Made by a program: the position numbers and the translations under genes. The notes beneath the pieces are model-generated. The model saw only the letters and a list, made by a program, of their open reading frames with translations. It was not told the origin of the DNA and made no database searches. Shown piece after piece: positions 36,882 to 46,573 of a stretch of 64,000 nucleotides of DNA. Origin of the DNA: Candidatus Brocadia sp. (GTDB lineage: Bacteria > Planctomycetota > Brocadiia > Brocadiales > Brocadiaceae); assembly GCA_013360945.1 (NCBI GenBank), contig JABWAQ010000002.1, positions 53,571 to 117,570 of the forward strand. Direction: 5' to 3'. The first letter of the stretch is position 1. The number at the start of each line of letters is the position of its first letter.

Positions 36882-37760
36882 CTACTTATTTGGATTAAGT
36901 TCCTCTAATGTTTCCTGGGCTAGCTCTCTGACGGAACCGTCTTCGTCGTTGAGGGCGCTTTTTATAAACTCGATAGCGGCCTCGCCACCCACCTCACCTA
37001 ATGCCTCTACTGCACTTTCCCGCACCCAGGGGTCCCGGTCACTGAGCGCCGCAGAAAGGGGATCGACAACGCTCTTGTCTCCAATATCCAGCAAGGCGTC
37101 AATAGCGCTCAATCGCACATCTTCGACAGGGTCATTCACCAATGCCTTTGAGATGATTTCTATTGCTTTTGAGTCTTTGCTTTCTCCCAAAGCTATAATT
37201 GCATCTTCTCTCTTTCCTGAATCCTCATTTTCCAGGGCATCTTTTGCAAGGGCTTCAAAGGAGGGGGCTTCTTTCTTCGTTTTATCTTTTTTCGCAATGG
37301 GAACTCCGGGCCTTGGGGGGTGTTTCCGGGGAGGTTCTTCCTTTATTTTTGTAAAAATCTCCTGGGACTTACTGGCGCTAATGATAGACAGTTTCCCTTC
37401 TTTTGCATCGTGGAGGGCATGCACAAACGCATAATTTTTGTCTTTCAGAATCCGGCGAACCCCTTCCCCAACAGGTATGTTTTGAAATTCTAAAGTAACG
37501 GCACCATCGATTGTATCGTTAAGCCATATTCTGGCTCCGCTCTGCGACATGATTTCTTTCAAAACCTTTTCCAATGGAGAATTCTTTATCTTTACCGATA
37601 ATTGTCCATTGTTGAATTTTATATCGAGGGTTTCTTCGCCGGTTGGTGCATCTGCCCAAAGCTCGTGGTATATATTGGCTGTGAAAATAAGTAAGGATGC
37701 TACTACGGCAAGCAGACCAGTTCGTGCATAGTTGTTCATAGTATTGTAAAAAACGTTCAT
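36882..37760 (-). CDS. Secreted HEAT-repeat protein with secretin-type N-terminal domain
   Basis: A 292-residue protein. A signal sequence (about 12-36) is followed by an STN-like domain (LSVKIKNSPLEKVLKEIMSQ, IPVGEGVRRILKDKNY), as in secretins and TonB receptors. A Pro/Lys linker follows (about 140-165), then four HEAT/PBS-lyase-type repeats (EDAIIALGESKDSKAIEIIS, VRLSAIDALLDIGDKSVVDPL, VRESAVEALGEVGGEAAIEF, VRELAQETLEEL). It probably scaffolds a periplasmic complex. Its start overlaps the end of the phosphomannomutase gene by four bases. Confidence 0.8.
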   Translation of the reverse strand: MNVFYNTMNNYARTGLLAVVASLLIFTANIYHELWADAPTGEETLDIKFNNGQLSVKIKNSPLEKVLKEIMSQSGARIWLNDTIDGAVTLEFQNIPVGEGVRRILKDKNYAFVHALHDAKEGKLSIISASKSQEIFTKIKEEPPRKHPPRPGVPIAKKDKTKKEAPSFEALAKDALENEDSGKREDAIIALGESKDSKAIEIISKALVNDPVEDVRLSAIDALLDIGDKSVVDPLSAALSDRDPWVRESAVEALGEVGGEAAIEFIKSALNDEDGSVRELAQETLEELNPNK

Positions 37761-39289
37761 AAGGATTTGCCTTGAATAATGCCGATTAACAGCTTTTTCC
37801 CCTTCTCCATAATTTCATGGGTTTTTCCTTCCAGATTTAACCGGAGCAGGGGTTCAGTATTGGATTTTCTGACGTTGAACCACCAATCATCGTATTCTAT
37901 GGTTACTCCATCCAGCCGATCCACCTTTCCATTTGAAAATTTCCTGATAATCTCCGCGATTTTCGCATCCTTATCGTCCACCTTAAAGTTAATTTCACCG
38001 GTAGAATAATATCGCCTGAGTGGCGCTATTATATTTGAGAATGGAACGCGTTTGGCACTCAAGATGTCTAAAACCATAAGGAAGGCAATCATCCCGGAAT
38101 CCGCACAGTAGTTATCCCGAAAGTAGTAGTGTCCTGATAGTTCTCCCCCAAAGACGGCCTTTTTTTCCCGCAGCGTTGCCTTCATATAGGCATGGCCAAC
38201 ACGTTCACGATACGGTATGCCACCGGCAGCCTTTATTTCCTCAGGAACAACCCAACTCGACCTGAGGTCGTACAAAATCGTAGCGCCCTTTTCGCGTTCC
38301 AGAATCTGTCTGGCAATCAGGGCCGTAATGAGATCGCATCCAATTGCCCGCCCCATCTCATCCACAAAGACGCACCGGTCAGCATCGCCATCGAAAGCAA
38401 CCCCCAGATGCGCCCTTGTCTCACGTACCTTGTTTTGTAAATCAACAATGTTTTCAGGTTTTAAAGGATCGGCTTCATGATTGGGAAAATTCCCATCCAG
38501 TTCAAAATAGAGCGGGATAATTTCGATGGGAAGCCCTTCACAAACTATGGGGATTGTCTTGCCCGCCATTCCATTTCCCGCATCGATTACTATGCGAAGG
38601 TGCCTGAGGTTTTTGGCAAATTTCCAGACGTGCTTCTTATAATCTCCAAAAATATCGCTTAAAATGACCTTGCCGAGCTGCTCGTTGCGAGAAGGATGAT
38701 ATTGCTTTGTCAGTTTTGCAATGCGGTCTATTCCTGTCTCAAAACTGACGGGAATGGCCTGTTCCCTGCATATCTTAAACCCGTTATATTCTGCAGGATT
38801 ATGAGAAGCTGTGACCATTACACCCCCATCGTACTTGTAATGACCCACAGCAAAATAGGTCATCTCCGTAGAAACAACGCCCAGGTTAATGACATTCAGT
38901 CCGGCAGTACATAAACCCTCAACCAATCCATTGGCAAGTGATTTGGAAGAAGGTCTCATATCCCTGCCTACGACGACGTCTTTTACCCCTGAATTCTTTT
39001 CCTTAAAAAATTGGGCTATGGATGTTCCAATCTTATGCGCTGTCAGTTCATTAATCTCCGATGGATATTTCCCACGAATGTCATAACTCTTAAAGATTTC
39101 CATGGATAATTTAGATTCAGCCTGCGGATGGTTAACGGTCATAGGCTCAACCTTCTCCAGACATATTTTGCATTTGGGATAATTTACCCGCTGCCGTCCC
39201 TTGCACACGGAATCGCTAATGGTATAAGACTCACCTGGACAACGGTGTTGTTTTTCTTCAGCTTTTTCTGGCATCAGTCCTTTTTTCAT
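37757..39289 (-). CDS. Phosphomannomutase/phosphoglucomutase with Cys-rich N-terminal extension
   Basis: A 510-residue alpha-D-phosphohexomutase interconverting hexose 1- and 6-phosphates. The canonical enzyme starts around residue 63 (MEIFKSYDIRGKYP). Catalytic-serine loop TASHNPAEYNG, metal loop DGDADRC, sugar-binding GELSGHYYFRD and a phosphate-binding C-terminal RKSNTEP are all present. The first 62 residues are extra and hold Cys 17, 29, 40 and 43, a possible zinc or Fe-S site. The preceding gene in the operon encodes an iron-sulfur flavoprotein; both junctions of this gene are 4-base overlaps. It probably supplies mannose/glucose 1-phosphate for sugar nucleotides. Confidence 0.9.
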   Translation of the reverse strand: MKKGLMPEKAEEKQHRCPGESYTISDSVCKGRQRVNYPKCKICLEKVEPMTVNHPQAESKLSMEIFKSYDIRGKYPSEINELTAHKIGTSIAQFFKEKNSGVKDVVVGRDMRPSSKSLANGLVEGLCTAGLNVINLGVVSTEMTYFAVGHYKYDGGVMVTASHNPAEYNGFKICREQAIPVSFETGIDRIAKLTKQYHPSRNEQLGKVILSDIFGDYKKHVWKFAKNLRHLRIVIDAGNGMAGKTIPIVCEGLPIEIIPLYFELDGNFPNHEADPLKPENIVDLQNKVRETRAHLGVAFDGDADRCVFVDEMGRAIGCDLITALIARQILEREKGATILYDLRSSWVVPEEIKAAGGIPYRERVGHAYMKATLREKKAVFGGELSGHYYFRDNYCADSGMIAFLMVLDILSAKRVPFSNIIAPLRRYYSTGEINFKVDDKDAKIAEIIRKFSNGKVDRLDGVTIEYDDWWFNVRKSNTEPLLRLNLEGKTHEIMEKGKKLLIGIIQGKSL

Positions 39290-39891
39290 GCATTGATCCC
39301 TTTTTCACAAATTGTACTCCTGAGTAACTGTTTGCCGGCATCAAACGCCTGTTGTAATGCCTCCTGCCTCTTATTTACGGCGCCTTTTTCTTCTAATCCT
39401 GAACACAATATATCGCCCACGTATTTTGTATCCAATACATGGAAAAAAGACTTTATCGTTTTTACCGCACCAGAAAACAATTCTTCTCCAGTGTCGCGCG
39501 CTGCTGTTGCTATAAAAAACCCCTTAGCAATCCTTCTGTCTTCTCTGAGGGGCAGATTTAAGATATATTTCCGGGCCCAAAAAGCCTGGCAACGGTCGAT
39601 GAGCGCCTTTAATTGCGCACTTACACCCATGAAATAGATGGGGGATGCCACCACGATGCCGTCTGTATTTACAAGCTGGGAATAAATTTTTTGCATATCA
39701 TCCCCGATGACGCACTCACCGTTTTCAAAACAGCCGCCACAAGAGTTGCACGGGGCAATCCGTAAGTCGCGAACAATGACCTTTTCGACACCGACGCCAG
39801 CCGCCTCAGCACCTTTTACAGTTTGATTCAGCAATATGTCGGAGTTTCCACCAGGACGCGGACTTCCATAAATGGCAATCATTTTTTTCAT
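39286..39891 (-). CDS. Iron-sulfur flavoprotein (NADPH-dependent FMN reductase fold)
   Basis: A 201-residue flavodoxin-fold protein. [15 protein letters not shown] (9-23) is the FMN phosphate loop, and [13 protein letters not shown] (Cys 48, 51, 54, 60) is exactly the C-x2-C-x2-C-x5-C motif that binds [4Fe-4S] in archaeal-type Isf. [18 protein letters not shown] matches the FMN site. It would transfer electrons between ferredoxin-like donors and unknown acceptors. Overlaps of four bases with both neighbours place it in a sugar-nucleotide operon, an odd setting for an electron carrier. Confidence 0.87.
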   Translation of the reverse strand: MKKMIAIYGSPRPGGNSDILLNQTVKGAEAAGVGVEKVIVRDLRIAPCNSCGGCFENGECVIGDDMQKIYSQLVNTDGIVVASPIYFMGVSAQLKALIDRCQAFWARKYILNLPLREDRRIAKGFFIATAARDTGEELFSGAVKTIKSFFHVLDTKYVGDILCSGLEEKGAVNKRQEALQQAFDAGKQLLRSTICEKGINA

Positions 39892-40838
39892 ACATTTTTT
39901 TCACAGGAAGTTAATGTGTCTTTAAAATATCCAAGCGTCTTCCGAAGCCCCTCTTCCCGCGAAACCCTTGGTTCCCATCCTAAAAGCATCTTCGCCCTGG
40001 AAATGTCGGGCTGGCGAATCTTGGGATCATCAACCGGAAGGGGTTTAAATATTATCTTGCTTTTACTGCCCGTAAGGGCAAGGATCTCTCTTGCCAACTG
40101 GCAGATCGTTATCTCTTCAGGATTCCCGATATTCACAGGATCGTGCTCATTTGAAAGAAGTAATCGATAAATACCGTCTACGAGATCGGAGGCGTAACAG
40201 AAACTCCTCGTTTGTAAACCGCTCCCAAACACGGTTATGTCTTCACCCCTCAGCGCCTGACACATAAAGTTAGGCAACGCACGTCCGTCTTTGACCCGCA
40301 TCCGTGGCCCATAAGTATTGAATATCCGCACTATCCTGGTATCCACGCCATGATACCGGTGATATGCCATTGTCATTGCTTCCGCAAATCGTTTTGCCTC
40401 ATCGTAAACACCTCGGGGACCCACAGGGTTTACATGACCCCAATAATCTTCCCGTTGAGGATGAATTTGCGGGTCTCCGTATACTTCTGAAGTAGATGCC
40501 AATAGAAACCTGGCCTTCTTTGCCTTGGCCAACCCCAGGCTGTGTAAAGTACCCAGGGAACCAACTTTCAAGGTTTGAATAGGAAATTCCAAATAGTCCG
40601 ATGGACTGGCCGGCGATGCAAAATGCAATACATTGTCCACGCGGCCATCCACATAAATATAATCACTTACATTGTGCTTTATAAAACGGAATTGGTCATT
40701 TCCCATCAAATGGCTTATATTTTCTACCTTACCCGTCAGTAAGCTGTCAATACATATAATTTGATGCCCCTTCTCTATCAAATAATCACACAGATGTGAA
40801 CCAATAAACCCAGCGCCGCCCGTAATTACCGTTCTCAT
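39888..40838 (-). CDS. UDP-glucuronate decarboxylase-like SDR epimerase (UXS)
   Basis: A 316-residue extended SDR enzyme. [14 protein letters not shown] is the NAD-binding loop. Catalytic residues are Thr/Ser in [12 protein letters not shown] and the Tyr-x3-Lys in [26 protein letters not shown] and [10 protein letters not shown], with the [14 protein letters not shown] tail, match UDP-xylose synthases, which convert UDP-glucuronate to UDP-xylose. dTDP-glucose 4,6-dehydratase is less likely because the diagnostic D-E pair is absent. It is first in the four-gene overlapping operon. Confidence 0.88.
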   Translation of the reverse strand: MRTVITGGAGFIGSHLCDYLIEKGHQIICIDSLLTGKVENISHLMGNDQFRFIKHNVSDYIYVDGRVDNVLHFASPASPSDYLEFPIQTLKVGSLGTLHSLGLAKAKKARFLLASTSEVYGDPQIHPQREDYWGHVNPVGPRGVYDEAKRFAEAMTMAYHRYHGVDTRIVRIFNTYGPRMRVKDGRALPNFMCQALRGEDITVFGSGLQTRSFCYASDLVDGIYRLLLSNEHDPVNIGNPEEITICQLAREILALTGSKSKIIFKPLPVDDPKIRQPDISRAKMLLGWEPRVSREEGLRKTLGYFKDTLTSCEKNV

Positions 40839-40954
40839 GTCAGGATACCACTCCAGGATACTGTAAATTCCAATGCTGTAAAGAACTTAGGATTAATTCT
40901 ACAACATTTTCATCAATATTCAAGTGGGAAATCTTTGTACAGGTTCAGTTTTCT

Positions 40955-40983
40955 TTGACAGAAAAATTTGTTAAGGCTTGTAC
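40955..40983 (+). promoter_or_regulatory. Candidate promoter/operator region of nadB
   Basis: TTGACA (40955-40960) precedes a poor -10 (TTGTAC after 17 bases). TTGTACAG occurs twice (about 40935 and 40979) as direct repeats in the 170-base spacer and could be an operator. Only suggestive. Confidence 0.3.
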
Positions 40984-41012
40984 AGAACTTGATTCAGTGA
41001 TAAAATCCTTTC

Positions 41013-42629
41013 ATGAAAAAATATACAGAACCTAAAAGATACCTCATTTCTTTTGACAGCCGCACATCTTCGCATGTTTTTACCGATATATTGGTAATTG
41101 GAAGCGGAGTGGCAGGGCTCAGCGCTGCCATACAAGCCGCAAAGCATGGCTCTGTATTAGTTGTCACCAAAGATAAGATTGATGAAAATAATACCGCCTA
41201 TGCCCAGGGCGGTGTTGCTGTAGTCCTATCCACCGGGGATACTATAGCGAAACATATAAAGGATACCGTGGATGCCGGACAGGGTTTGTGTGATACGGCG
41301 ATGGTGAAAAACATTATCAGCGAAGGTCCTCAACGGGTAAACGAACTGATCGAATGGGGCGCTGCATTTGATACGGAGAACAATCACTTGATCTTTACCA
41401 AGGAGGGGGGGCATCAATTCCATCGTATCATCCGGGCTAAAGGCGACTCTACGGGCAAAGAAATAGAGCACACCCTTATCCGAACCGTAAAAAGAAACAA
41501 GAATATCAAGATTTTTGAATATACCTTTACGACAGACCTTATTACAAAAGATGGTGTTTGCCATGGTGCGATTGCCTGGCACGCAAAAAAGGGTTACATG
41601 TTAATCTGGGCAAAACGGACGATTCTTGCTACCGGTGGATGCGGACAGGTCTACCGCGAAACAACCAATCCTGACGTGGCCACCGGTGACGGGCTTGCCA
41701 TGGCGTACCGCGCGGGCGTCACGCTTCAGGATATGGAGTTTGTGCAGTTTCATCCCACAACCCTCTATATTGCCGGAGCAGTACGGTTCCTCATTACGGA
41801 AACCGTGCGCGGAGAGGGGGGAATATTGAGAAATAAACGGGGCAAAAGATTTATGCCCGCTTATCACCCACAGGCAGAACTTGCTCCCAGGGATGTAGTT
41901 AGCCAGAGCATCCTGAAAGAAATGCAAAAAACCGATCATACTCACGTCTATATCGATATCCGTCATATTCCGAAAGAACGGCTCTATGCCCGTTTCCCCA
42001 GGATCAGGGAAATTTGCGCTTCTTTTGGAATCGATATTGCCAAAGACTTAATCCCGGTTCGCCCCAGTGCACATTACATGATCGGTGGGATTAAGGTGGA
42101 TCGTTTTTCCCGCACGATCATCAAACAACTTTACGCCTGTGGTGAAGTAGCATGTACGGGGATGCATGGTGCCAACCGGCTCGGCAGCAATTCCCTTCTC
42201 GAGGGGTTGGTAACAGGCTATAACGCCGGGGCAGATGCCGGGAAATCGATCCAAAAGGCTCAGGGGGAATTGATACCATATACTGTTCAGGAGTTTATGG
42301 GCGGATCAAAGATTAGCTGGCTGGACCTGAATGATATCGGAAACTCCTTAAAGAGCCTTATGTGGCGGGATGCGGGGATCGAGAGGGATGAAAGACATCT
42401 GCTTGAGGCGGAAGAAATGGTTGAAATGTGGTGTAGTTACGTTATGGATAAAGAATTTTCCAATCCAACCGGATGGGAATTGCAAAATATGTTGCTGGTT
42501 TCCAGGCTCATTGTGATTTCCGCCCGTGAACGCAAGGAATCCCGCGGCGTTCACCACCGCAACGATTATCCAAATACTGACAATATCCACTGGAAGAAAC
42601 ATATCATGGTTAAAAAATCCAAATCCTGA
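41013..42629 (+). CDS. nadB: NadB, L-aspartate oxidase
   Basis: A 538-residue FAD enzyme oxidising L-aspartate to iminoaspartate, first step of de novo NAD synthesis. DILVIGSGVAGLSAAIQAAK is the FAD loop; NTAYAQGGVAVV, ATGGCGQVY, FHPTTLY and HGANRLGSNSLLEGLV follow the family order. The active-site segment SAHYMIGGI has the expected His and Tyr. Normal length is 530-540. nadA and nadC are not in this window. The oxidant could be fumarate or quinone under anoxic conditions. Confidence 0.95.
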   Translation: MKKYTEPKRYLISFDSRTSSHVFTDILVIGSGVAGLSAAIQAAKHGSVLVVTKDKIDENNTAYAQGGVAVVLSTGDTIAKHIKDTVDAGQGLCDTAMVKNIISEGPQRVNELIEWGAAFDTENNHLIFTKEGGHQFHRIIRAKGDSTGKEIEHTLIRTVKRNKNIKIFEYTFTTDLITKDGVCHGAIAWHAKKGYMLIWAKRTILATGGCGQVYRETTNPDVATGDGLAMAYRAGVTLQDMEFVQFHPTTLYIAGAVRFLITETVRGEGGILRNKRGKRFMPAYHPQAELAPRDVVSQSILKEMQKTDHTHVYIDIRHIPKERLYARFPRIREICASFGIDIAKDLIPVRPSAHYMIGGIKVDRFSRTIIKQLYACGEVACTGMHGANRLGSNSLLEGLVTGYNAGADAGKSIQKAQGELIPYTVQEFMGGSKISWLDLNDIGNSLKSLMWRDAGIERDERHLLEAEEMVEMWCSYVMDKEFSNPTGWELQNMLLVSRLIVISARERKESRGVHHRNDYPNTDNIHWKKHIMVKKSKS

Positions 42630-42793
42630 TATCGACACAATACCCCTGTTTAAATTTTTATTTTAAAGGGTATCCATGAATTCACTTGACAACCTTTCCT
42701 TTCCACATTAAATTAATGCCCTTTGCAGAGAAATTTAATTTTTGAATACTCCTGGTTTAGTTGTTATCATTAATAATAAAAAGGCTAATTTAC

Positions 42794-43207
42794 ATGAAAT
42801 TTCTGACCGAATACTTAACATTTAACACGAAAAAGCGGCGCGAGTTTATCAATATCACGAGAGAGATAGACAGGGTGCTGCAGAAGAGTGGTATTAAAGA
42901 AGGTATGATCCTGGTCGCTGCCATGCATATTACGTCAGGGGTATTCGTCAATGATGCTGAGCCGGGGCTCCATAGGGATATCGAAGAGTGGCTCTTGAAA
43001 CTGATTCCCGAAGGACACGATTATTATCATCACCGGACGGGAGAGGTAAATGGGGATGCGCATCTCAGAAATCTTCTCATCGGTCATCATGTCATCGTAC
43101 CGGTAACAGATGGGAAATTAGACCTCGGCACCTGGCAAAAGGTGTTTTATGCCGAGTTTGATGGACAACGCAGCAAGCGACTTATTATAAAAGCAATGGG
43201 GGAATAG
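42794..43207 (+). CDS. YjbQ family protein (UPF0047)
   Basis: A 137-residue beta-barrel protein starting [48 protein letters not shown] and [15 protein letters not shown] carry the conserved His/Glu/Asp cluster. Family members show weak thiamine-phosphate synthase-like activity, but the physiological role is unknown. ATG 42794 is used with AAGG about 9 bases before it. It precedes the FAD/Fe-S oxidoreductase gene by 51 bases and might be co-transcribed. Confidence 0.87.
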   Translation: MKFLTEYLTFNTKKRREFINITREIDRVLQKSGIKEGMILVAAMHITSGVFVNDAEPGLHRDIEEWLLKLIPEGHDYYHHRTGEVNGDAHLRNLLIGHHVIVPVTDGKLDLGTWQKVFYAEFDGQRSKRLIIKAMGE

Positions 43208-43258
43208 TAGTTTTTGGCGTGAATTTCTGAAAATTTGGTAAATCAATAAAGTTTGGCT

Positions 43259-45331
43259 ATGGCAATAATCAATACCTGTGTAACACCTGAAAAAAAAACA
43301 GATGAAGAGGCGCCGTGTATTCTGGCATGTCCGATAAGGCAGGACGCGCGCGATTACGTCCAGCTTATAGCCAGAGGACGTTTCAATGATGCCTTCAGGC
43401 TGGTAAGGGAGAGGAATCCGCTGCCGGCAGCATGCGGCCGGATTTGCACCCATCCATGCGAAACAAAATGCCGAAGGAACAGCACCGAGGCGCCCATCGC
43501 CATAGCATGGCTCAAGCGTTTCCTGGGAGATAATTTTTCCGAAGAAACCAGGAAAACAACCAGCGAAAAATATCCGGAAAAAATTGCCATCATTGGCGCA
43601 GGCCCTGCGGGGCTTGCCGCTGCCAATGATTTAGCCCTTTTAGGATATTCATGTACAATTTTTGAATCGAATCCTACACCAGGCGGTATGCTCCGCATGG
43701 GTGTGCCAACCTATCGTTTGCCCAGAACGGCTATTGATGATGACGTCGAATATATTAAGAAATTAGGAGTCGAAATCAAATATAACACAACGTTTGGCGC
43801 TGATATTACCTTCGACAGTTTGAAAAAAGATGGGTTTTCTGTCCTTTTTATCGGTGTGGGACTGTCCGAGAGCCGTAGCCTGAATATCGAAGGTGTGCAA
43901 CTTGAAGGCGTTCTCAAGGGTGTATCCTTTCTCAACGAAGTAAATACTACAGGGAGCGCCGAAATCGGCAAGAAGGTGCTGGTTATCGGTGGAGGCGCCG
44001 TTGCCATGGATTGCGCACGAACGGCCCTAAGACTGAAACCCGACAAGGTATCCGTTGCCTGCCTTGAGTCCCGCAAGGAAATGCCAACGACCGATTTTGA
44101 AATAGAAGAGGCCGTTCATGAAGGTGTGATACTTTACAACTCTGTAGGTCCAAAACGTATCCTGGGGAAGAACGGTAGGGTTTCCGGATTGGAAACCCTT
44201 AAAGTAAAATATGTCTTTGACGAGCAAAAGCGTTTCAATCCCGCCTTTTACGAAGGCTCTGAATCCGTTATAGAGGCGGATACTGTCATCATTGCAATTG
44301 GCCAGGCATCAAATCTCTCTTTTCTGAAAGGGCAGGAGGGTATTCAAATTACGCGCAGCGGCACGATCATCGCCAGCCCGCATACCTTCGGCACCTCCGT
44401 GCATGGTATTTATGCAGGCGGCGATGTTGTATTAGGCCGTGGAACCATGACTGAAAGTATGGCACAGGGCAAAAAAGCGGCGATTGCCATTCATAATGCC
44501 TTAAGAAATGAAGCTTTAAAAGATGAGAAGTGGGCCGAAAAACCTGCAGTTCCCGATATAGTTGCCTCACGGGTACCCCTGATCAAGAAAGAGCAAAAGC
44601 AGGAAATGCCCACCATGCCTTTGGATAAAAGGCTGGAAACCTTTGATGAGGTAGAATTGGGATTTCCCTTAAATATAGCGGTGAAAGAGGCTCAGCGGTG
44701 CATGAACTGCGGCGCCGGCGCCCTCGTGGATGACAATCTCTGCGTCGGGTGCCTTACCTGCGTAAGGATATGCCCTTTTGAAGTCCCGAAAATTAAAAAA
44801 GGTGACACTACGGCTTATATCGACGGAGACTGCCAGTCGTGCGGTTTGTGTATTGTGGAATGTCCTGCGAAGGCCATCAGTTTTAAAACCCCGTTAGAAG
44901 ACCGGGGGAAAGATGCCCTTGAGACTGTTTTTCAGGAAAAATCTGTCCATGGCGTAAAACCATTAATTATTAATTTTTATTGCCAATACAGCGCCTACTA
45001 TGAGGATAAAACAGATGCAACAAATAGTTTAATGAATACACATGTCAGGCGGGTAGGTGTGCTTGGGTTGGGTAAGGTGGATACATCATTATATCTCAGG
45101 GCTTTTGAGTTAGGCGCTCATGGGGTACTGGTAACGGCCTGTAAGGATGATACCTGCCACTTTTGCAAAGAGAAGGAGTGGGTTGAAAAACGGGCGAAGT
45201 TTACTACTCAGCTTCTCAGTGGATTAGAAATGGATACCAGAAGGTTCCAAACCCATTTTGTTTCTTCACAGGACGGCAAGGAAGTCGTTGATATCGCATT
45301 CAAAATGGTTGAAGAATTGAAAAATTTATAA
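43259..45331 (+). CDS. GltD-like FAD oxidoreductase fused to 2x[4Fe-4S] and an MvhD-like domain
   Basis: A 690-residue multi-cofactor protein. N-terminal Cys-rich helical domain (CILACP, ACGRICTHPCETKC) for Fe-S; a GltD/NfnB-type FAD-NAD(P)H module with IAIIGAGPAGLAAANDLALL (about 109) and VLVIGGGAVAMDCAR (about 241); then CMNCGAG and two ferredoxin motifs, CVGCLTCVRICP and CQSCGLCIVECP (about 495-540). The last 120 residues resemble MvhD/FlpD (VDTSLYLRAFELGAHGVLVT, then CKDDTCHFC). It is followed by metV and metF, so it is the probable electron-input subunit for methylene-H4folate reductase, using NAD(P)H. The first ATG (43259) is taken; a TTG precedes it. Confidence 0.85.
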   Translation: MAIINTCVTPEKKTDEEAPCILACPIRQDARDYVQLIARGRFNDAFRLVRERNPLPAACGRICTHPCETKCRRNSTEAPIAIAWLKRFLGDNFSEETRKTTSEKYPEKIAIIGAGPAGLAAANDLALLGYSCTIFESNPTPGGMLRMGVPTYRLPRTAIDDDVEYIKKLGVEIKYNTTFGADITFDSLKKDGFSVLFIGVGLSESRSLNIEGVQLEGVLKGVSFLNEVNTTGSAEIGKKVLVIGGGAVAMDCARTALRLKPDKVSVACLESRKEMPTTDFEIEEAVHEGVILYNSVGPKRILGKNGRVSGLETLKVKYVFDEQKRFNPAFYEGSESVIEADTVIIAIGQASNLSFLKGQEGIQITRSGTIIASPHTFGTSVHGIYAGGDVVLGRGTMTESMAQGKKAAIAIHNALRNEALKDEKWAEKPAVPDIVASRVPLIKKEQKQEMPTMPLDKRLETFDEVELGFPLNIAVKEAQRCMNCGAGALVDDNLCVGCLTCVRICPFEVPKIKKGDTTAYIDGDCQSCGLCIVECPAKAISFKTPLEDRGKDALETVFQEKSVHGVKPLIINFYCQYSAYYEDKTDATNSLMNTHVRRVGVLGLGKVDTSLYLRAFELGAHGVLVTACKDDTCHFCKEKEWVEKRAKFTTQLLSGLEMDTRRFQTHFVSSQDGKEVVDIAFKMVEELKNL

Positions 45332-45581
45332 TCAAATATCGCCATACACCGGCAAAAGAACTGGAAAAAACAATCCCGGTGTCTTTATGCGTTTATGGTA
45401 TTGGTATGAATACCCCTCATCGTTCGACTAAGCGTTCGTTTGAGCTCACACCGAAGGCTCACGACGGGGCATCCTCCTTACGAAGGAAGGGAAAGATGGA
45501 TGGTTGTTTGGTTGCAGTTGCGCTGTGTCAGGTTAATTCCGTATAATTTAATTCCGTGAAATTTTGTAGTGAACTATTGCC
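45332..45581. other. Spacer before metV with repeat remnants
   Basis: No gene seen. It contains a palindromic stretch (CATCGTTCGACTAAGCG, then CACGACGGGGC) and a degenerate GGTTGCAGTTGCGCTGTGTC copy of the dispersed-repeat end near 45505. This is unusually long for an operon interior, so metV may have its own promoter, but none is obvious. Confidence 0.4.
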
Positions 45582-46259
45582 ATGATCGTAGCATCATCAA
45601 AACCATTTCCAGAAATCAAAAAGATGCTTTCTGGTTTTAAAAAGGTCTGTGTACTGGGATGTGGTTCATGCGTATCCATATGCCACACAGGCGGCGAAAA
45701 ACAGGTCACAGAACTTGCCGCCCAACTCCGTCTTGCCGCCAAATTAGAAGGCAGACAGCTTGAAGTCATAGAAGACTCCACACTCAGACAGTGTGAATGG
45801 GAATTTATTGATAATATCAAAGAGGTGATCAAGGACTGTGATGCCGTCCTTTCCATTGCGTGTGGAATAGGTGTGCAGTATATGGCCGAGAAGTTTCCAA
45901 CAATCAGAATATTCCCGGGTGTGAATACCACCTTTATGGGCGGACCCGTCGAACAAGGCATCTTCTGGGAACGGTGTGGAGGCTGTGGTAATTGTATCCT
46001 GGGAACCACTGGAGGGCTATGTCCGGTAAGCCGGTGTGCAAAGAGTCTCCTGAACGGGCCGTGCGGCGGCTCACAAAACGGGAAGTGCGAGGTTTCCCAG
46101 GAAACCCCCTGTGTATGGCATCAGATCTATGACCAACTGGATACCCAGCAGCTTTTAACCACCCTGGAAACTATTGTGCCGCCTAAGGACTGGACTACGG
46201 GCATGGAAAACCATCCCCGCAAGATGATCCTGGAACATTTAGTCATGAAGAAGCAATAA
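45582..46259 (+). CDS. metV: MetV-like zinc/Fe-S subunit of methylene-H4folate reductase
   Basis: A 225-residue protein of the 'methylene-tetrahydrofolate reductase C-terminal' family that partners short bacterial MetF in acetogens. VCVLGCGSCVSICHTGG at the start, and WERCGGCGNCILGTTGGLCP then CAKSLLNGPCGGSQNGKC near the C-terminus give about ten Cys for zinc and [4Fe-4S]. Its place between the multi-cofactor oxidoreductase and metF implies it relays electrons to MetF. No other function is suggested by sequence. Confidence 0.9.
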   Translation: MIVASSKPFPEIKKMLSGFKKVCVLGCGSCVSICHTGGEKQVTELAAQLRLAAKLEGRQLEVIEDSTLRQCEWEFIDNIKEVIKDCDAVLSIACGIGVQYMAEKFPTIRIFPGVNTTFMGGPVEQGIFWERCGGCGNCILGTTGGLCPVSRCAKSLLNGPCGGSQNGKCEVSQETPCVWHQIYDQLDTQQLLTTLETIVPPKDWTTGMENHPRKMILEHLVMKKQ

Positions 46260-46291
46260 AACCCGTCCTTTTTTTATAGAAAGAAACTACC

Positions 46292-46513
46292 ATGTTAACA
46301 GCGTATATTCAGAAGGCAATGGAGCTTGCCCATTATGAAATAATTGAAGACGAAGGAACATACTGGGGAGAAATTTCCGGCTTTCAGGGTGTATGGGGGA
46401 AAGCAAAAACCCTTGAAAAATGCAGGGATGAACTGAGAGAGGCATTGGAAGAATGGATTGTTTCCAGATTAAAAAACAATCTTGAGTTGCCTGTAAGCAT
46501 GAGACAGAATTGA
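46292..46513 (+). CDS. HicB-like antitoxin (orphan)
   Basis: A 73-residue protein of the UPF0150/HicB type: YEIIEDEGTYWGEISGFQGV, then GKAKTLEKCRDELREALEEW. It has the partially degraded RNase H fold but no C-terminal DNA-binding domain, and no HicA toxin lies beside it. It begins an AT-rich insert between metV and metF. Confidence 0.75.
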   Translation: MLTAYIQKAMELAHYEIIEDEGTYWGEISGFQGVWGKAKTLEKCRDELREALEEWIVSRLKNNLELPVSMRQN

Positions 46514-46573
46514 CATGGGTTTTTAACGAGGCTCCTAAGTCGGACGATAATAACTTATTTTCTTTATAGTCCT

